Source of the DNA: Candidatus Kaiserbacteria bacterium | Lineage (GTDB): Bacteria > Patescibacteriota > Minisyncoccia > Phycocordibacterales > JABAAK01 | Direction of reading: 5' to 3' | NCBI GenBank assembly: GCA_028820405.1 | Contig: JAPPJI010000002.1 | Span: 1-54,469 of the forward strand | Length of the DNA: 54,469 bases | Part shown: one piece after another, positions 1 through 9,579 of the stretch | Layout: every line of letters begins with the position of its first letter | Position numbering within the stretch: position 1 is the first letter of the stretch | Position numbers and translations under genes: made by a program | Notes under the pieces: model-generated | The model's database searches: none | What the model was told of the DNA's origin: nothing | What the model saw: only the letters and a program-made list of their open reading frames with translations

Positions 1-342
1 ACCCGTGGCATACTCAAAAATGACCGGTGTTGCGTTAGGAGGTTGAATGTAGGGGCTGTTTCTGAAACCGCCCCACAACACACAGACTCTCCCCTGTCAA
101 AGCACCTTCTTGACCTGTAATTCGCACATCCACTTACACACACTTGCACAAACAATATGACTACGGACTTAATCCTGATGAACTTGATGAAGACCAGGAG
201 TGACAACACTGTCATCACCTTCCTGTCCGCAGATACTTGTGGAGATGAGCAGGACTCTTCTAGACGTTACATCACACGAACCCCCTTACCAACACTTTAA
301 GACCTTACTTAGATGATTTCTTGGATGTGATATAATGACATT

Positions 343-513
343 ATGGCTAACGAAAAATACGATATTACGTATTCAAACGGGGCATTGAAGGAAATTGACC
401 GACTAACAAAAGATCTCAACCTCAAAAACAGAGAGGAGACGCTTAATTTTGCATTACTTGTTTTGAAGAGATTGCAAGAAAACGGAAATGTCTCATTGAA
501 AGATGACATATGA
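343..513 (+). CDS. small ribbon-helix-helix-like regulator (56 aa, MANEKYDITYSNGALKEIDRLTKDLNLKNREETLNFALLVLKRLQENG...)
   Basis: ORF below the track cutoff; a beta segment then two helices; ATGA overlap with the next gene; resembles the product at 54150-54371. Confidence 0.65.
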   Translation: MANEKYDITYSNGALKEIDRLTKDLNLKNREETLNFALLVLKRLQENGNVSLKDDI

Positions 514-797
514 GCAAACAACCTGAATTGGAAAAAATAGATACAGTGATGGATGCAAAGATAAACTCAGAGGATGTAAGAACAAGAATAATAGACGTTG
601 TGGCTACATCAGCAGAAATTGATGAAAGGAATGATGAAAGAATTGACAGAAAACTGGATGATTTCAAAAAGGATTTGAAGGTGGAAACACTGACAAAAGA
701 GGTCAATTTGAAGCAGTGGTTACTCACTGGTGCAGCGGTGTTAGGTTCTGTTGGTTCTATTGTTGGATGGATCGCATTTTTTGTCAGTAGAACTTGA
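510..797 (+). CDS. small protein with charged/coiled N-terminus and one C-terminal TM helix
   Basis: ORF 95 aa; C-terminal LLTGAAVLGSVGSIVGWIAFFV; translationally coupled to the upstream ORF. Confidence 0.65.
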   Translation: MSKQPELEKIDTVMDAKINSEDVRTRIIDVVATSAEIDERNDERIDRKLDDFKKDLKVETLTKEVNLKQWLLTGAAVLGSVGSIVGWIAFFVSRT

Positions 798-847
798 CTT
801 TTCTTCTGCACAATCTTCACCGACATCAGTGTTTTATGCAAGGAGTT

Positions 848-2134
848 TTAGGAACTTTTGTTTAGCCACACATTGTCCATGTAATCAGGATTCATATATC
901 CTAACTCTTTCAATCTTGCATGTAGATATGACATATCTCTGTTACCTTTTATGCTGTTACATGTTCCGCAAAGAAGTTGTATGTTATCTGGAACGTCTTG
1001 TCCGCCGTGAGAGGTGGGTGTCTTATGATCATCGTTTAGTATGTGTAACGGTATATTCCAAAAACACCCATTGCACATTTTGTCTTGTTCTATGTATAAG
1101 CGTTGTCGAGTCTCTCCTTTCGTTTCTTTAGCGTCCTTTTGTACATCTGTTCGTATAGGTGGGTCTATTCTTGATATTGGATTGTACGTGTCAAGTAGGT
1201 TTGTTTCCCTCCTCATTCTATTTCTAATTAAAAAACGAGCAACAGGAGAAAGGTCAATTCCTATCCATTTCCTATTTTCCTTCTCAGCAGCAATCAGTGC
1301 CGTTGCACATCCACAAAATGGATCAAGTACAAGATCGTCCTCATCACTACTGGCTTTAATTATTCTTTCTAGAAGTTTTAATGGTTTTTGTGTGGGATAG
1401 CCAGTTCTTTCTCCCCTCCATGCCGACACATTAGTTAAATGGTCATCAGCCCACCAATCTTCAGGAACCTTGCCACGTTTCAATAATTCTTCGACCCTTT
1501 TCTCGTCATCACCATCTGAAAAAATAGAATCGCCTTTACCAATGCCAATCATTTTATACGGAACCGTGACATCATTTTTGTTAAACTTTGAATTCTTTCC
1601 CTTTGAATAAAACAATATGGTATCATGTTTTCTTGGAAACCATTTTCTTGTGTTTGAAGGACCAGTGTAACACCAAATAATTTCATTTCTGAAATTACTT
1701 TTATCAAAAATACAATCCATTATTATTTTCAAGTAGTGCCCTGCATGATGATCACAGTGTAAATAAATACTTCCCGTTTCTTTTAATATTCTGTGCATTT
1801 CAAAAAGACGTGCAGTCATGTAAATCAAATATGACTTCATGTCATCTCCAAATGAATACCCACTTGCTTCTATCACTTCATACAAACACCGGTCATCCTC
1901 TTTTAGGGATTTGTGCCACTCTTCATCTTGTGGTCGCATCTTCCACATGTCATCAAACTCCGCTTTTACAACTCCGTCACCACCAAAATCAGTTGGAAGT
2001 CCGCGGTACTTAACGTCACTCTTAAAAGGGGGATCAAGATAAATTAAATCAACACACTCACTGTTCATTCCCCGCATTATGTGCAAATTGTCGCGAACCC
2101 ATATGGTTCCCGTTTTAAAATTGGCAGTATTCAT
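848..2134 (-). CDS. beta-class DNA methyltransferase fused to C-terminal HNH nuclease domain
   Basis: DLIYLDPPF (motif IV) before DPFCGCATALIAAE (motif I); C-terminal CNGC...DDHKTPTSHGG...NIQLLCGTCNSIKG HNH signature. Confidence 0.9.
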   Translation of the reverse strand: MNTANFKTGTIWVRDNLHIMRGMNSECVDLIYLDPPFKSDVKYRGLPTDFGGDGVVKAEFDDMWKMRPQDEEWHKSLKEDDRCLYEVIEASGYSFGDDMKSYLIYMTARLFEMHRILKETGSIYLHCDHHAGHYLKIIMDCIFDKSNFRNEIIWCYTGPSNTRKWFPRKHDTILFYSKGKNSKFNKNDVTVPYKMIGIGKGDSIFSDGDDEKRVEELLKRGKVPEDWWADDHLTNVSAWRGERTGYPTQKPLKLLERIIKASSDEDDLVLDPFCGCATALIAAEKENRKWIGIDLSPVARFLIRNRMRRETNLLDTYNPISRIDPPIRTDVQKDAKETKGETRQRLYIEQDKMCNGCFWNIPLHILNDDHKTPTSHGGQDVPDNIQLLCGTCNSIKGNRDMSYLHARLKELGYMNPDYMDNVWLNKSS

Positions 2135-2184
2135 TCATATTATTTTACCAAATCAATCTTGCATCATGTACAATACCTCTATCT

Positions 2185-2559
2185 ATGAACGGGTTCGCAC
2201 AGATTCTCCGTCTTCTCGGTATCGTCATCACCGCTCTTGCAATCCCCGTCTCTCTTCTGACCCTCTTCGGACTCTCCGGACTGCCGGAATCAGATCCGCT
2301 TTGGATAAAGATTCTCTGTGTTGTGTGGGCTTTTGTCAACTTCGTTGCACTCCCCTTTATCCTTGCCGGCTTTGCAATGCGGTACACCTTTGACCTTTCC
2401 GTGCATTTTGCGGCAGTGCTCTTTGGTCTCATCTCCCTTGTCTTCATCCTCGTCCTCACCGAAATGGTGCCCGGATCACTTCCTTCGGTCGCCTTCCTCG
2501 CTCTCCCGCCAAGCCTCTACTTGATAGGGTGCGTGTTTAATAAGCAGTCGAAATCGTGA
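2185..2559 (+). CDS. hypothetical polytopic membrane protein
   Basis: 124-aa ORF with about four hydrophobic helices. Confidence 0.6.
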   Translation: MNGFAQILRLLGIVITALAIPVSLLTLFGLSGLPESDPLWIKILCVVWAFVNFVALPFILAGFAMRYTFDLSVHFAAVLFGLISLVFILVLTEMVPGSLPSVAFLALPPSLYLIGCVFNKQSKS

Positions 2560-2563
2560 ACGT

Positions 2564-3970
2564 CTACAACGTCACCTTCTTAAACACCGTCCCTTCCCCC
2601 TCGGGACATACCGATCGATCCCCGGCAATGATAATGGTATCTCCCGCCATGCCGATACCCCGACTCGAGAGTGTCTTTCGTGCGGTTTCTTCCATGTTCT
2701 CAAGCGAGCATGAGACCGGCGGAGTGACATCCACTTCCACCCCTCGAAGAAGGGCAAGTCGGCGTGCAACAGCAGTATCCGGAGTGAGACAGACAATCGG
2801 ACATGAGAGCCTGCACAAGGACCCTTCCTCTACTTCATCACCCGTCGACGAAAAGAGTGCCAGAGCCGCCGCCTTCGCCTGCCGTGCCTCTTCGCACACC
2901 GAAGCAATGACCGGACTTGCCCGCCGTTTTCCCTCAAAATCTACTGACACCTGCACGGAAATACGGGGAAGATCCTGTTCCGCCTTATCAATAACTCGTC
3001 GCATGATTTCGACGGCCTCATCAGGATATTTTCCGCTTGCCGTCTCACCGGAGAGCATACACACGTCGGCTCCGTCATAGACAGCATTTGCAACATCGGA
3101 GATCTCTGCACGGGTCGGCATTGGCTGCCGGATCATAGAGTCAAGGAGCTGCGTTGCGACGATGGCCGGTTTCTTCGCCTGATTGCACTTTGCAATGAGC
3201 GTCTTTTGCAGGTACGGCACCTCTTCAGCCGGCACCTCAACTCCTAAATCACCTCTCGCTATCATAATGGCGTCGGACGCGTCAATGATGGCATCAATGC
3301 TCTCAATAGCCGACGGTGTCTCTATCTTTGCGATCACCCGGGCACAGTCTTTGATAACATCACGGGCTCGCATAACATCATCAGGTGTCTGGACAAAAGA
3401 AAGTGCTATCCAATCAACCCCCGCCTCGCACGCGAACGCAATGTCACGACGATCTTTCGGTATAATCTCGTCAATTGGCAGCAGTACACCAGGCACATTC
3501 ACCCCTTTCCGATCCTGCAATGTGCCGCCGACGAGCACCTTGGTCACCAATTTGTCACTGCCCACCTTAGTAACAGAAAACCGAAGTAATCCGTCATCAA
3601 CAGCAAGCACGTCCCCTTTTTGTATGGATGAAAAAATCTCCGGGTGCGGGAGTGAGACCTTTTTTTGATCTCCCGCTACCTCTTTCTGAAAAAACGAAAA
3701 GGTATCCCCTTTTTCAACGGTAACCGGTCCGTCAGCAAAGGTTCCGACGCGAAATTTCGCCCCTTGCATATCAGCAACAACACTAATTAACGTACCGGTT
3801 TCCTGTTCAAGTTCGCGAATCGTTTGAATCCGTGCAAGGTGATCTTCGTGTGATCCGTGGCTAAAATTGAGGCGAAATGCATTTGCACCAACACGCAAAA
3901 GGGTTCGAATATCTTCTTTCGTATCCGACGTCGGACCAAGTGTTGATAAAATTTTGCAGGGCACTTTCAT
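2564..3970 (-). CDS. pyk: pyruvate kinase
   Basis: KILSTLGPTSDTKEDIRTLLRVGANAFRLNFSHG, IAKIETPSAIESID, MIARGDLGVEVP, ATQLLDSMI. Confidence 0.95.
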   Translation of the reverse strand: MKVPCKILSTLGPTSDTKEDIRTLLRVGANAFRLNFSHGSHEDHLARIQTIRELEQETGTLISVVADMQGAKFRVGTFADGPVTVEKGDTFSFFQKEVAGDQKKVSLPHPEIFSSIQKGDVLAVDDGLLRFSVTKVGSDKLVTKVLVGGTLQDRKGVNVPGVLLPIDEIIPKDRRDIAFACEAGVDWIALSFVQTPDDVMRARDVIKDCARVIAKIETPSAIESIDAIIDASDAIMIARGDLGVEVPAEEVPYLQKTLIAKCNQAKKPAIVATQLLDSMIRQPMPTRAEISDVANAVYDGADVCMLSGETASGKYPDEAVEIMRRVIDKAEQDLPRISVQVSVDFEGKRRASPVIASVCEEARQAKAAALALFSSTGDEVEEGSLCRLSCPIVCLTPDTAVARRLALLRGVEVDVTPPVSCSLENMEETARKTLSSRGIGMAGDTIIIAGDRSVCPEGEGTVFKKVTL

Positions 3971-4041
3971 CAGAGTACCACGAGTTTTTGCAAAAAAAGT
4001 ACCCGCCAAGATTTCTCTTGACGGGTACTGAGTACTACTCC

Positions 4042-4833
4042 CTATGTTGTTGTCGGTTCTTCTTGTTGTTGCTCTGCCTTCTTGACGATCTTGTACCCAG
4101 ACAGGTCAACAGGATCATCGTTATCGGACCGCATCATCGTGGAGATGAGACCACTGACCTTATGCACCTCTTCGAGGTCGTCAGCGACATTCAGACATTT
4201 CTGCTGTGCGTCTCGCATCTGCCGCTTCGCCATATTCGCCTCACGGATCGTGGTGGAAAACAGACCCAGAACAATATCACTCACTCCTGTGGGCTGCTGA
4301 GGCTGAGCAGGGGCAGGTGGCGCATCGGCAGCGGTTGGTGCAGCTGTCGGATCCGCAGCGGGAACATCCGGTGCCGGGGCGAGATCAGGCTCCGGAGAAC
4401 CTGTGTCTGCTGCCGGGGCAGTCTGCGTTCCTGGCGGCCTATGCTCCCAGGTCGACACGAGTGCCTCCAGCCTCTTATTCTCCTTCTTCGTATTCTTCCT
4501 TGCTACAAGGACGAAGATGATAAGGAGAAGTGCGAGAAGAGCATCGATGATACCGAGAAAAAGGATATCGCTCACCTCGCCTGAGATGGCTTGAAGGAGG
4601 GCTGAGTTCTCGATCAGAGACCTTTTCACGGTCAACTGCGAGGACCCAAACTCCTTCATGGCGGAATCGACGGTCTTCTTGAGGCTTTCGTGACCCTCAA
4701 TGACAAATCCGATGCCGCGGCTGAGACCACTCTGGCGATCTGCGTCGGTTGCGGGAGCAATGCCACCGCCACCGCCAGCAAATGACGAGGTGACCATGAA
4801 CATTGTCATAGCCACCACAATGATTCTTTTCAT
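4042..4833 (-). CDS. hypothetical secreted/membrane protein with Pro/Ala-rich linker
   Basis: signal peptide MKRIIVVAMTMFMVTSSFA, internal TM, PAPDVPAADPTAAPTAADAPPAPAQP linker. Confidence 0.7.
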   Translation of the reverse strand: MKRIIVVAMTMFMVTSSFAGGGGGIAPATDADRQSGLSRGIGFVIEGHESLKKTVDSAMKEFGSSQLTVKRSLIENSALLQAISGEVSDILFLGIIDALLALLLIIFVLVARKNTKKENKRLEALVSTWEHRPPGTQTAPAADTGSPEPDLAPAPDVPAADPTAAPTAADAPPAPAQPQQPTGVSDIVLGLFSTTIREANMAKRQMRDAQQKCLNVADDLEEVHKVSGLISTMMRSDNDDPVDLSGYKIVKKAEQQQEEPTTT

Positions 4834-5157
4834 TTCATGCTCCTTTCAATACGTATGAGAAGGGTATCTTGTACGGGTTTGGATGGGAAGGGAGTAGTGT
4901 GTAAAAGAAACAATACTGCCATAGATAATACAGGTAACTTGTAAAAAAGTCAATTTTATTCTTATTTTTTAAGGGTTTTTTCCGTTTTTCAGGATGCTGT
5001 CTTCTGCCTGACACTCCAATTTTAAGGGTTTTTTGCTCTATGAGCCGTTCATAGACACTTTATACATAAAATACTAAAATATGTCAAATATTGGCTTTTT
5101 TGAGTTTTCCACTATTTTTTCATTACTTCCCCACCCTCTCCTGATACTATAAACACC

Positions 5158-5829
5158 ATGAATACTCGGTATCGGCAATCGGATTTCTGGAATGCTATTG
5201 TCTACCCATACCGACGAAAACAGGGTCTTTTAAACATACTCTGGCTCTTTATCCCTATTGTTGGATGGCTCTTTCTCATCGGATATGTGACCCGTATTGT
5301 CCAATCATTCTGCGAGGGAAAGGTTAAAGAGCTGCCTGAAGCCAAGGCAGTTGACCATATTGGTACCGGATTCTTTATACTGATCAAGTCACTCCCCTTC
5401 ACCATTATCTACGGTCTTGTCGCCCTCTCTCTCGCCGCGACCCCTGCCGTCTTCCTTGTCTACCTCTTCGGATACGTTGCTGCCCCGTTCCTCGGGATTC
5501 ACTTCCTCTACCACGAACGGGCAGGGGCTTATTTTGAATGGGGAATCTTTCGACACGCCTATAATCACGCAGCCGAATACTTCCTTGCTGTCGGAAAGAC
5601 CTATCTTCTCATGGCGGTATACACGGGCATCCACTTCATGATTATGGTACCGGTCATTGGGATTCTTCTCATTAAAAACAGTCCCGAATCACTCCTTTCC
5701 GCAGGTGAACTCATCCTTCCGATCTTCTTCTTTGCAGTTGTTTTTCTTGCCGCACTTGCAGCAAATATGTTTACCCCGAATATATTCATTGCCACCTTCT
5801 ATCGACGCCGTATTTTACGAAAACGGTAG
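5158..5829 (+). CDS. DUF4013-like membrane protein
   Basis: 223-aa polytopic protein with DUF4013-like N-terminus (WLFLIGYVTRIVQSFCEGK). Confidence 0.7.
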   Translation: MNTRYRQSDFWNAIVYPYRRKQGLLNILWLFIPIVGWLFLIGYVTRIVQSFCEGKVKELPEAKAVDHIGTGFFILIKSLPFTIIYGLVALSLAATPAVFLVYLFGYVAAPFLGIHFLYHERAGAYFEWGIFRHAYNHAAEYFLAVGKTYLLMAVYTGIHFMIMVPVIGILLIKNSPESLLSAGELILPIFFFAVVFLAALAANMFTPNIFIATFYRRRILRKR

Positions 5830-5877
5830 CGGCAACATTGTTGCCTTTTTACACGGTTTCCCATATGGTAACGATGC

Positions 5878-6567
5878 ATGCGGTACTACATACAAAACCT
5901 TATCGTCTTCACGGCAATAGCACTTACCATTATTTTTTCATACCTCTCTGTCTCCTTCACTCCGCAAGACACCCAACCGCTTGATCCTATCACCACAGCG
6001 TGCGACAGCAATCTCCTGCTTTTGGAGACAGGCGGTGTTGCGTCCATTGAAAACCGATACCTCCGCACCGTGGTACGGGAAAAAATGCAAACCGCTGCGA
6101 ATCTGGTATGTGCAAGTGCACAGCTGTTTGCCGCTGACCCTGAATCACAAGGATCTGCCCTGCTTCCCTTCCGTTTCTCAGCACACGCCGAATACCACAC
6201 CCACAAACGAACCCGCAGTGTCCGGGTACAATTCTATGAAGAGACCGGCGGTGCACACGGCAACATCGACTACTACACGCAAACCGTCACGACACGAAAC
6301 GATCCGGTCACCCTCACTGACCTGCTCAGCAGCCATGCCATATCTGAAGATGACTTCATTCGTATGGTGACTGAAGATCTGACAGTATCAGGTGACATAC
6401 CGTTCCTCACCCCGTTCTCATCAATCGATCAGGCACAACACTGGCACATCACCGACCGCGGCGTCCTCACCGTCACCTTCCCGCCCTACGCACTTGCCCC
6501 CTACTCATACGGCACGCTTGAGGCGACCGTCGACCTCACCTCACAAAGCGCAGCGAACGGGACTTGA
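5878..6567 (+). CDS. DUF3298/RsiV-like extracytoplasmic protein
   Basis: N-terminal TM; GAHGNIDYYTQTV and LTVTFPPYALAPYSYG motifs. Confidence 0.7.
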   Translation: MRYYIQNLIVFTAIALTIIFSYLSVSFTPQDTQPLDPITTACDSNLLLLETGGVASIENRYLRTVVREKMQTAANLVCASAQLFAADPESQGSALLPFRFSAHAEYHTHKRTRSVRVQFYEETGGAHGNIDYYTQTVTTRNDPVTLTDLLSSHAISEDDFIRMVTEDLTVSGDIPFLTPFSSIDQAQHWHITDRGVLTVTFPPYALAPYSYGTLEATVDLTSQSAANGT

Positions 6568-6623
6568 ACCCGCGACCTCCTGCGTGACAGGCAGGCGCTC
6601 TAACCAAGCTGAGCTACCGCTGC
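6549..6623 (-). tRNA. tRNA-Asp(GTC)
   Basis: cloverleaf on minus strand; acceptor GCAGCGG/TCGCTGC, anticodon arm CCTGC-CTGTCAC-GCAGG. Confidence 0.93.
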
Positions 6624-6661
6624 AATAGGTGCAGTGTACCACAAAGGGCTGTTGAAACCAC

Positions 6662-7474
6662 CTAGAGGATACCGCTAAGACCGGAGAAAAGAGAGAAATC
6701 AGTAACGAGGGTGAAGAAAAAGGCAATGGCGATAGAGGGAACAAACGGGACGTGCAGTCCTCGTGATATCCCGTGCGGCTGTCCGCGAAGCACTCGTTGC
6801 AGGGCAACAGCAGCAATGCCAAGAGTTCCGATCCAGAACGAGAGGAAGAATGCTGATATTGCCAGTATCGGATCGGCAAGGAGAAATCCGAGAGAGATCG
6901 CCACCTTAGCATCACCGAGCCCCATCGCACGACCGCCGGAACCCCACCACAGCAGTGCAAACGGTGCAGCAAACACAAGACCGCTGAGTATCGGTGCACC
7001 GCTGCCAATATGCAGTGACAAGATGGCGGCGAAACCGAGGGTGATGAATGAAAACGGCACGGAGAGGTGTTCCGGCACCTCCATTGCCTCAATATCAGCG
7101 GTAATAATCGGGATGACGAATATCGCAGAGAGCAGAACCGCACCCATGACCCAGGGTGAGGCGGTGCCAAACACTGCGAGAGCGAACAGAATCCCGGTTG
7201 CAATCTCCGCAAAAAGATGTGCCCGCGGTATCTGTTCTGAACAGAACGCACACCGTCCCTGACTGGTGAGATAGGAAAATACAGGGATAAGTTGCTGCCA
7301 TGAAAGTGTTTTCGAGCAGGAAAGACACTGTGACCGCCCGGTCAGAGAATGACGCCACGACTGACGACTTCGCACGACATCCATATAACTGCCGAAAACG
7401 GTACCGAGTATAAAGAGGAATGCGGCGAGGACAACTGCAGAGAGCGGCGAAAGTGTGGCAACAAGTGTGATCAT
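6662..7474 (-). CDS. pilD: prepilin peptidase (A24 family)
   Basis: GSYMDVV, CxxC pairs (CLSC, CAFC), GLGDAKVAISLGFLL. Confidence 0.85.
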   Translation of the reverse strand: MITLVATLSPLSAVVLAAFLFILGTVFGSYMDVVRSRQSWRHSLTGRSQCLSCSKTLSWQQLIPVFSYLTSQGRCAFCSEQIPRAHLFAEIATGILFALAVFGTASPWVMGAVLLSAIFVIPIITADIEAMEVPEHLSVPFSFITLGFAAILSLHIGSGAPILSGLVFAAPFALLWWGSGGRAMGLGDAKVAISLGFLLADPILAISAFFLSFWIGTLGIAAVALQRVLRGQPHGISRGLHVPFVPSIAIAFFFTLVTDFSLFSGLSGIL

Positions 7475-7479
7475 ACCTT

Positions 7480-9564
7480 CTACGGAGTCGGTGCCTTATC
7501 GACAAGCTGCAATCCGGTGAGACGAAGGATGTCGTAGGATAACCCGCTCGCGGGTATTCTGTATCGTTCAACATGATCACTGCCGCAGAGTGTTCCTGTT
7601 GTGCCGTACGCATACCCCGCACGATTGCTACCTGACTCTGTCAGCAGGTACACTTCCGATATTGACCCGCTGCTCTGATTGATTGACCTCCCCAGCAGCA
7701 CAAGAGCCTTGTCAAGATTATTGATAGACGGCGGCTGTTTCGACAGGAAGAAGAGTTGTGCCTGCTGCTTCACGCTGCCGACATCCCGCACCGTTGTGCC
7801 GCAGAGGAGCCGCTTATTTTTTTCATACACCGTTGCAACAGGTCTGTTTGCTCCGCCCCTGGTCAGTGCGAAAAAAACCATCCGCCCCCGGTCAGAAAGT
7901 CCGATTGCGTTTATGTCGTAGGCATACCTTCCCTTTTCTCCCACAAGGTATGAGAAGCGAATTAAACTGTCTTCATTGTTCACCCCGCCGCCTTTTTTGG
8001 TAACTGTCTTTTCAATTGCAAACGTCAGAGCCCGCGGTACGATTGGATATTTGAACACTGAACAAAACTTTTTACCGTCCTTGCAGGGGAAATAGATGAA
8101 CTGCTTACTCAAACCCGCTGTTCCTTGCGGCCGCGCCTCAGCCAACCCTTTTACTATATCTCTCGCTATGCTCTGTGTTGACCGCTCTGCACCGGTAAAC
8201 TCATACTCCCACGACACCCTGTCCCCTATGACAAATAGTCGCATCGCACTACCCGTCTGGTACCAGATAAGCGTGTAGTCGGCACTGAGCTGTATGCGAC
8301 TGATCTGTGACAGCGATAAGTTATTAAGTCCTGACAGTCCGTGTCTGTATGTGCCTGAAGCGGGAATAATCTGCCTGCATCGATCATTCCGACGGGGAGC
8401 AAAGGCTGAACAGGACCCTGACAGATCTGACGCACCGATGTCTTCTGTGTTAAAAATCCGCAACTTCTTTGAGCCCCCCTGCGTGTATAAAGCAAAAACA
8501 GATCCGTCACCATTGTTACTGTCAAACTGATGAATCTGATTATCACCACTGTTGCTATTCAGGATAACTTCGGCACTGGTGCCGTCCACTTTGTATAAAC
8601 TGCCGTCCCGATCAACTGCATAGAGACGGGATCCGGCCGGATATATTGTCTCAATGTTCACGGGATCATTGAGACAACCGCGACAGGTGTCGCTATTTTT
8701 TTTGCCGACAACACGGGTGACAGAGCTCTGTATTGTTGATATCGGCACCAACTTCTCTGTTATTGACCCTGAAGCCGCTGTTGCGGAAAAAATTGTTCTC
8801 ACTGTCGAAATCGGAAGATGATACAGCAGACCATTTTCAGCGAGTATGTAGAGACCTTGGTTTGTGATCTCAGCGGCAATCGGATTGGCGGTGTTCTGAC
8901 ACTGCTTTGCACGCACCGTCGCACCCGAATCATCCACACAGTTACCGGAATCATTGTAGATAAAATAGGAGAGTGACGCTCCTCCCTGGTCATCACCGGA
9001 TCCGACGCGAAGCAGTGAGAGCACGCCCTCATCAGGCCGAAAGACGCGACGGGTCACCTGTGTCGGAAACTCAATACTTTTCTTTTTGCCGTCTACGGTG
9101 TACGACGCACGGACCGTCATCTTAACATGCGACGGATCAGCACTGCTGTTTATGACAAACGAAAGACCGGCAATATCAACTGCCGTGTCGGTGAGCGGTG
9201 TCCATGGGTCACCGCTCAGACACCTGCTTGGATTTGCGTCAACCACCTGCACTGACTTCTCAACCCGATTCTCCACACCGTTATACCGTATCTTCACCCG
9301 ACGATTCAGCTGGTCGGTGAGTGTAATACATACACACGTATTCCCGGTCTTTCCGCCGCACGCATAATCCGTACCGAATGATATGTCCCGCGACATATCA
9401 GCGATGAGAAACCGAATTGAGTTTAACGCATTCCGCTCACTTTGTGAAAAAATCTGCTGCTGGATAAACGAGGTAAATATGGTAAGGAGTGAGATGATGA
9501 CAACACTGACAAGCGACACCGCCACCATTAGTTCAATGAGGGTAAACCCGCCAGTTTGTCGCAT
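7480..9564 (-). CDS. minor pilin-like protein with very large C-terminal ectodomain
   Basis: GFTLIELMVAVSLVSVVIISLL class III leader; 694 aa. Confidence 0.8.
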   Translation of the reverse strand: MRQTGGFTLIELMVAVSLVSVVIISLLTIFTSFIQQQIFSQSERNALNSIRFLIADMSRDISFGTDYACGGKTGNTCVCITLTDQLNRRVKIRYNGVENRVEKSVQVVDANPSRCLSGDPWTPLTDTAVDIAGLSFVINSSADPSHVKMTVRASYTVDGKKKSIEFPTQVTRRVFRPDEGVLSLLRVGSGDDQGGASLSYFIYNDSGNCVDDSGATVRAKQCQNTANPIAAEITNQGLYILAENGLLYHLPISTVRTIFSATAASGSITEKLVPISTIQSSVTRVVGKKNSDTCRGCLNDPVNIETIYPAGSRLYAVDRDGSLYKVDGTSAEVILNSNSGDNQIHQFDSNNGDGSVFALYTQGGSKKLRIFNTEDIGASDLSGSCSAFAPRRNDRCRQIIPASGTYRHGLSGLNNLSLSQISRIQLSADYTLIWYQTGSAMRLFVIGDRVSWEYEFTGAERSTQSIARDIVKGLAEARPQGTAGLSKQFIYFPCKDGKKFCSVFKYPIVPRALTFAIEKTVTKKGGGVNNEDSLIRFSYLVGEKGRYAYDINAIGLSDRGRMVFFALTRGGANRPVATVYEKNKRLLCGTTVRDVGSVKQQAQLFFLSKQPPSINNLDKALVLLGRSINQSSGSISEVYLLTESGSNRAGYAYGTTGTLCGSDHVERYRIPASGLSYDILRLTGLQLVDKAPTP

Positions 9565-9579
9565 AACTTTACTGTACCA

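Noticed and set aside
4967-5034. Direct repeat TTTTAAGGGTTTTTT (two copies, 53 bp apart)
   Set aside because: Short, AT-rich and non-coding with no further structure; could be chance or weak terminators.
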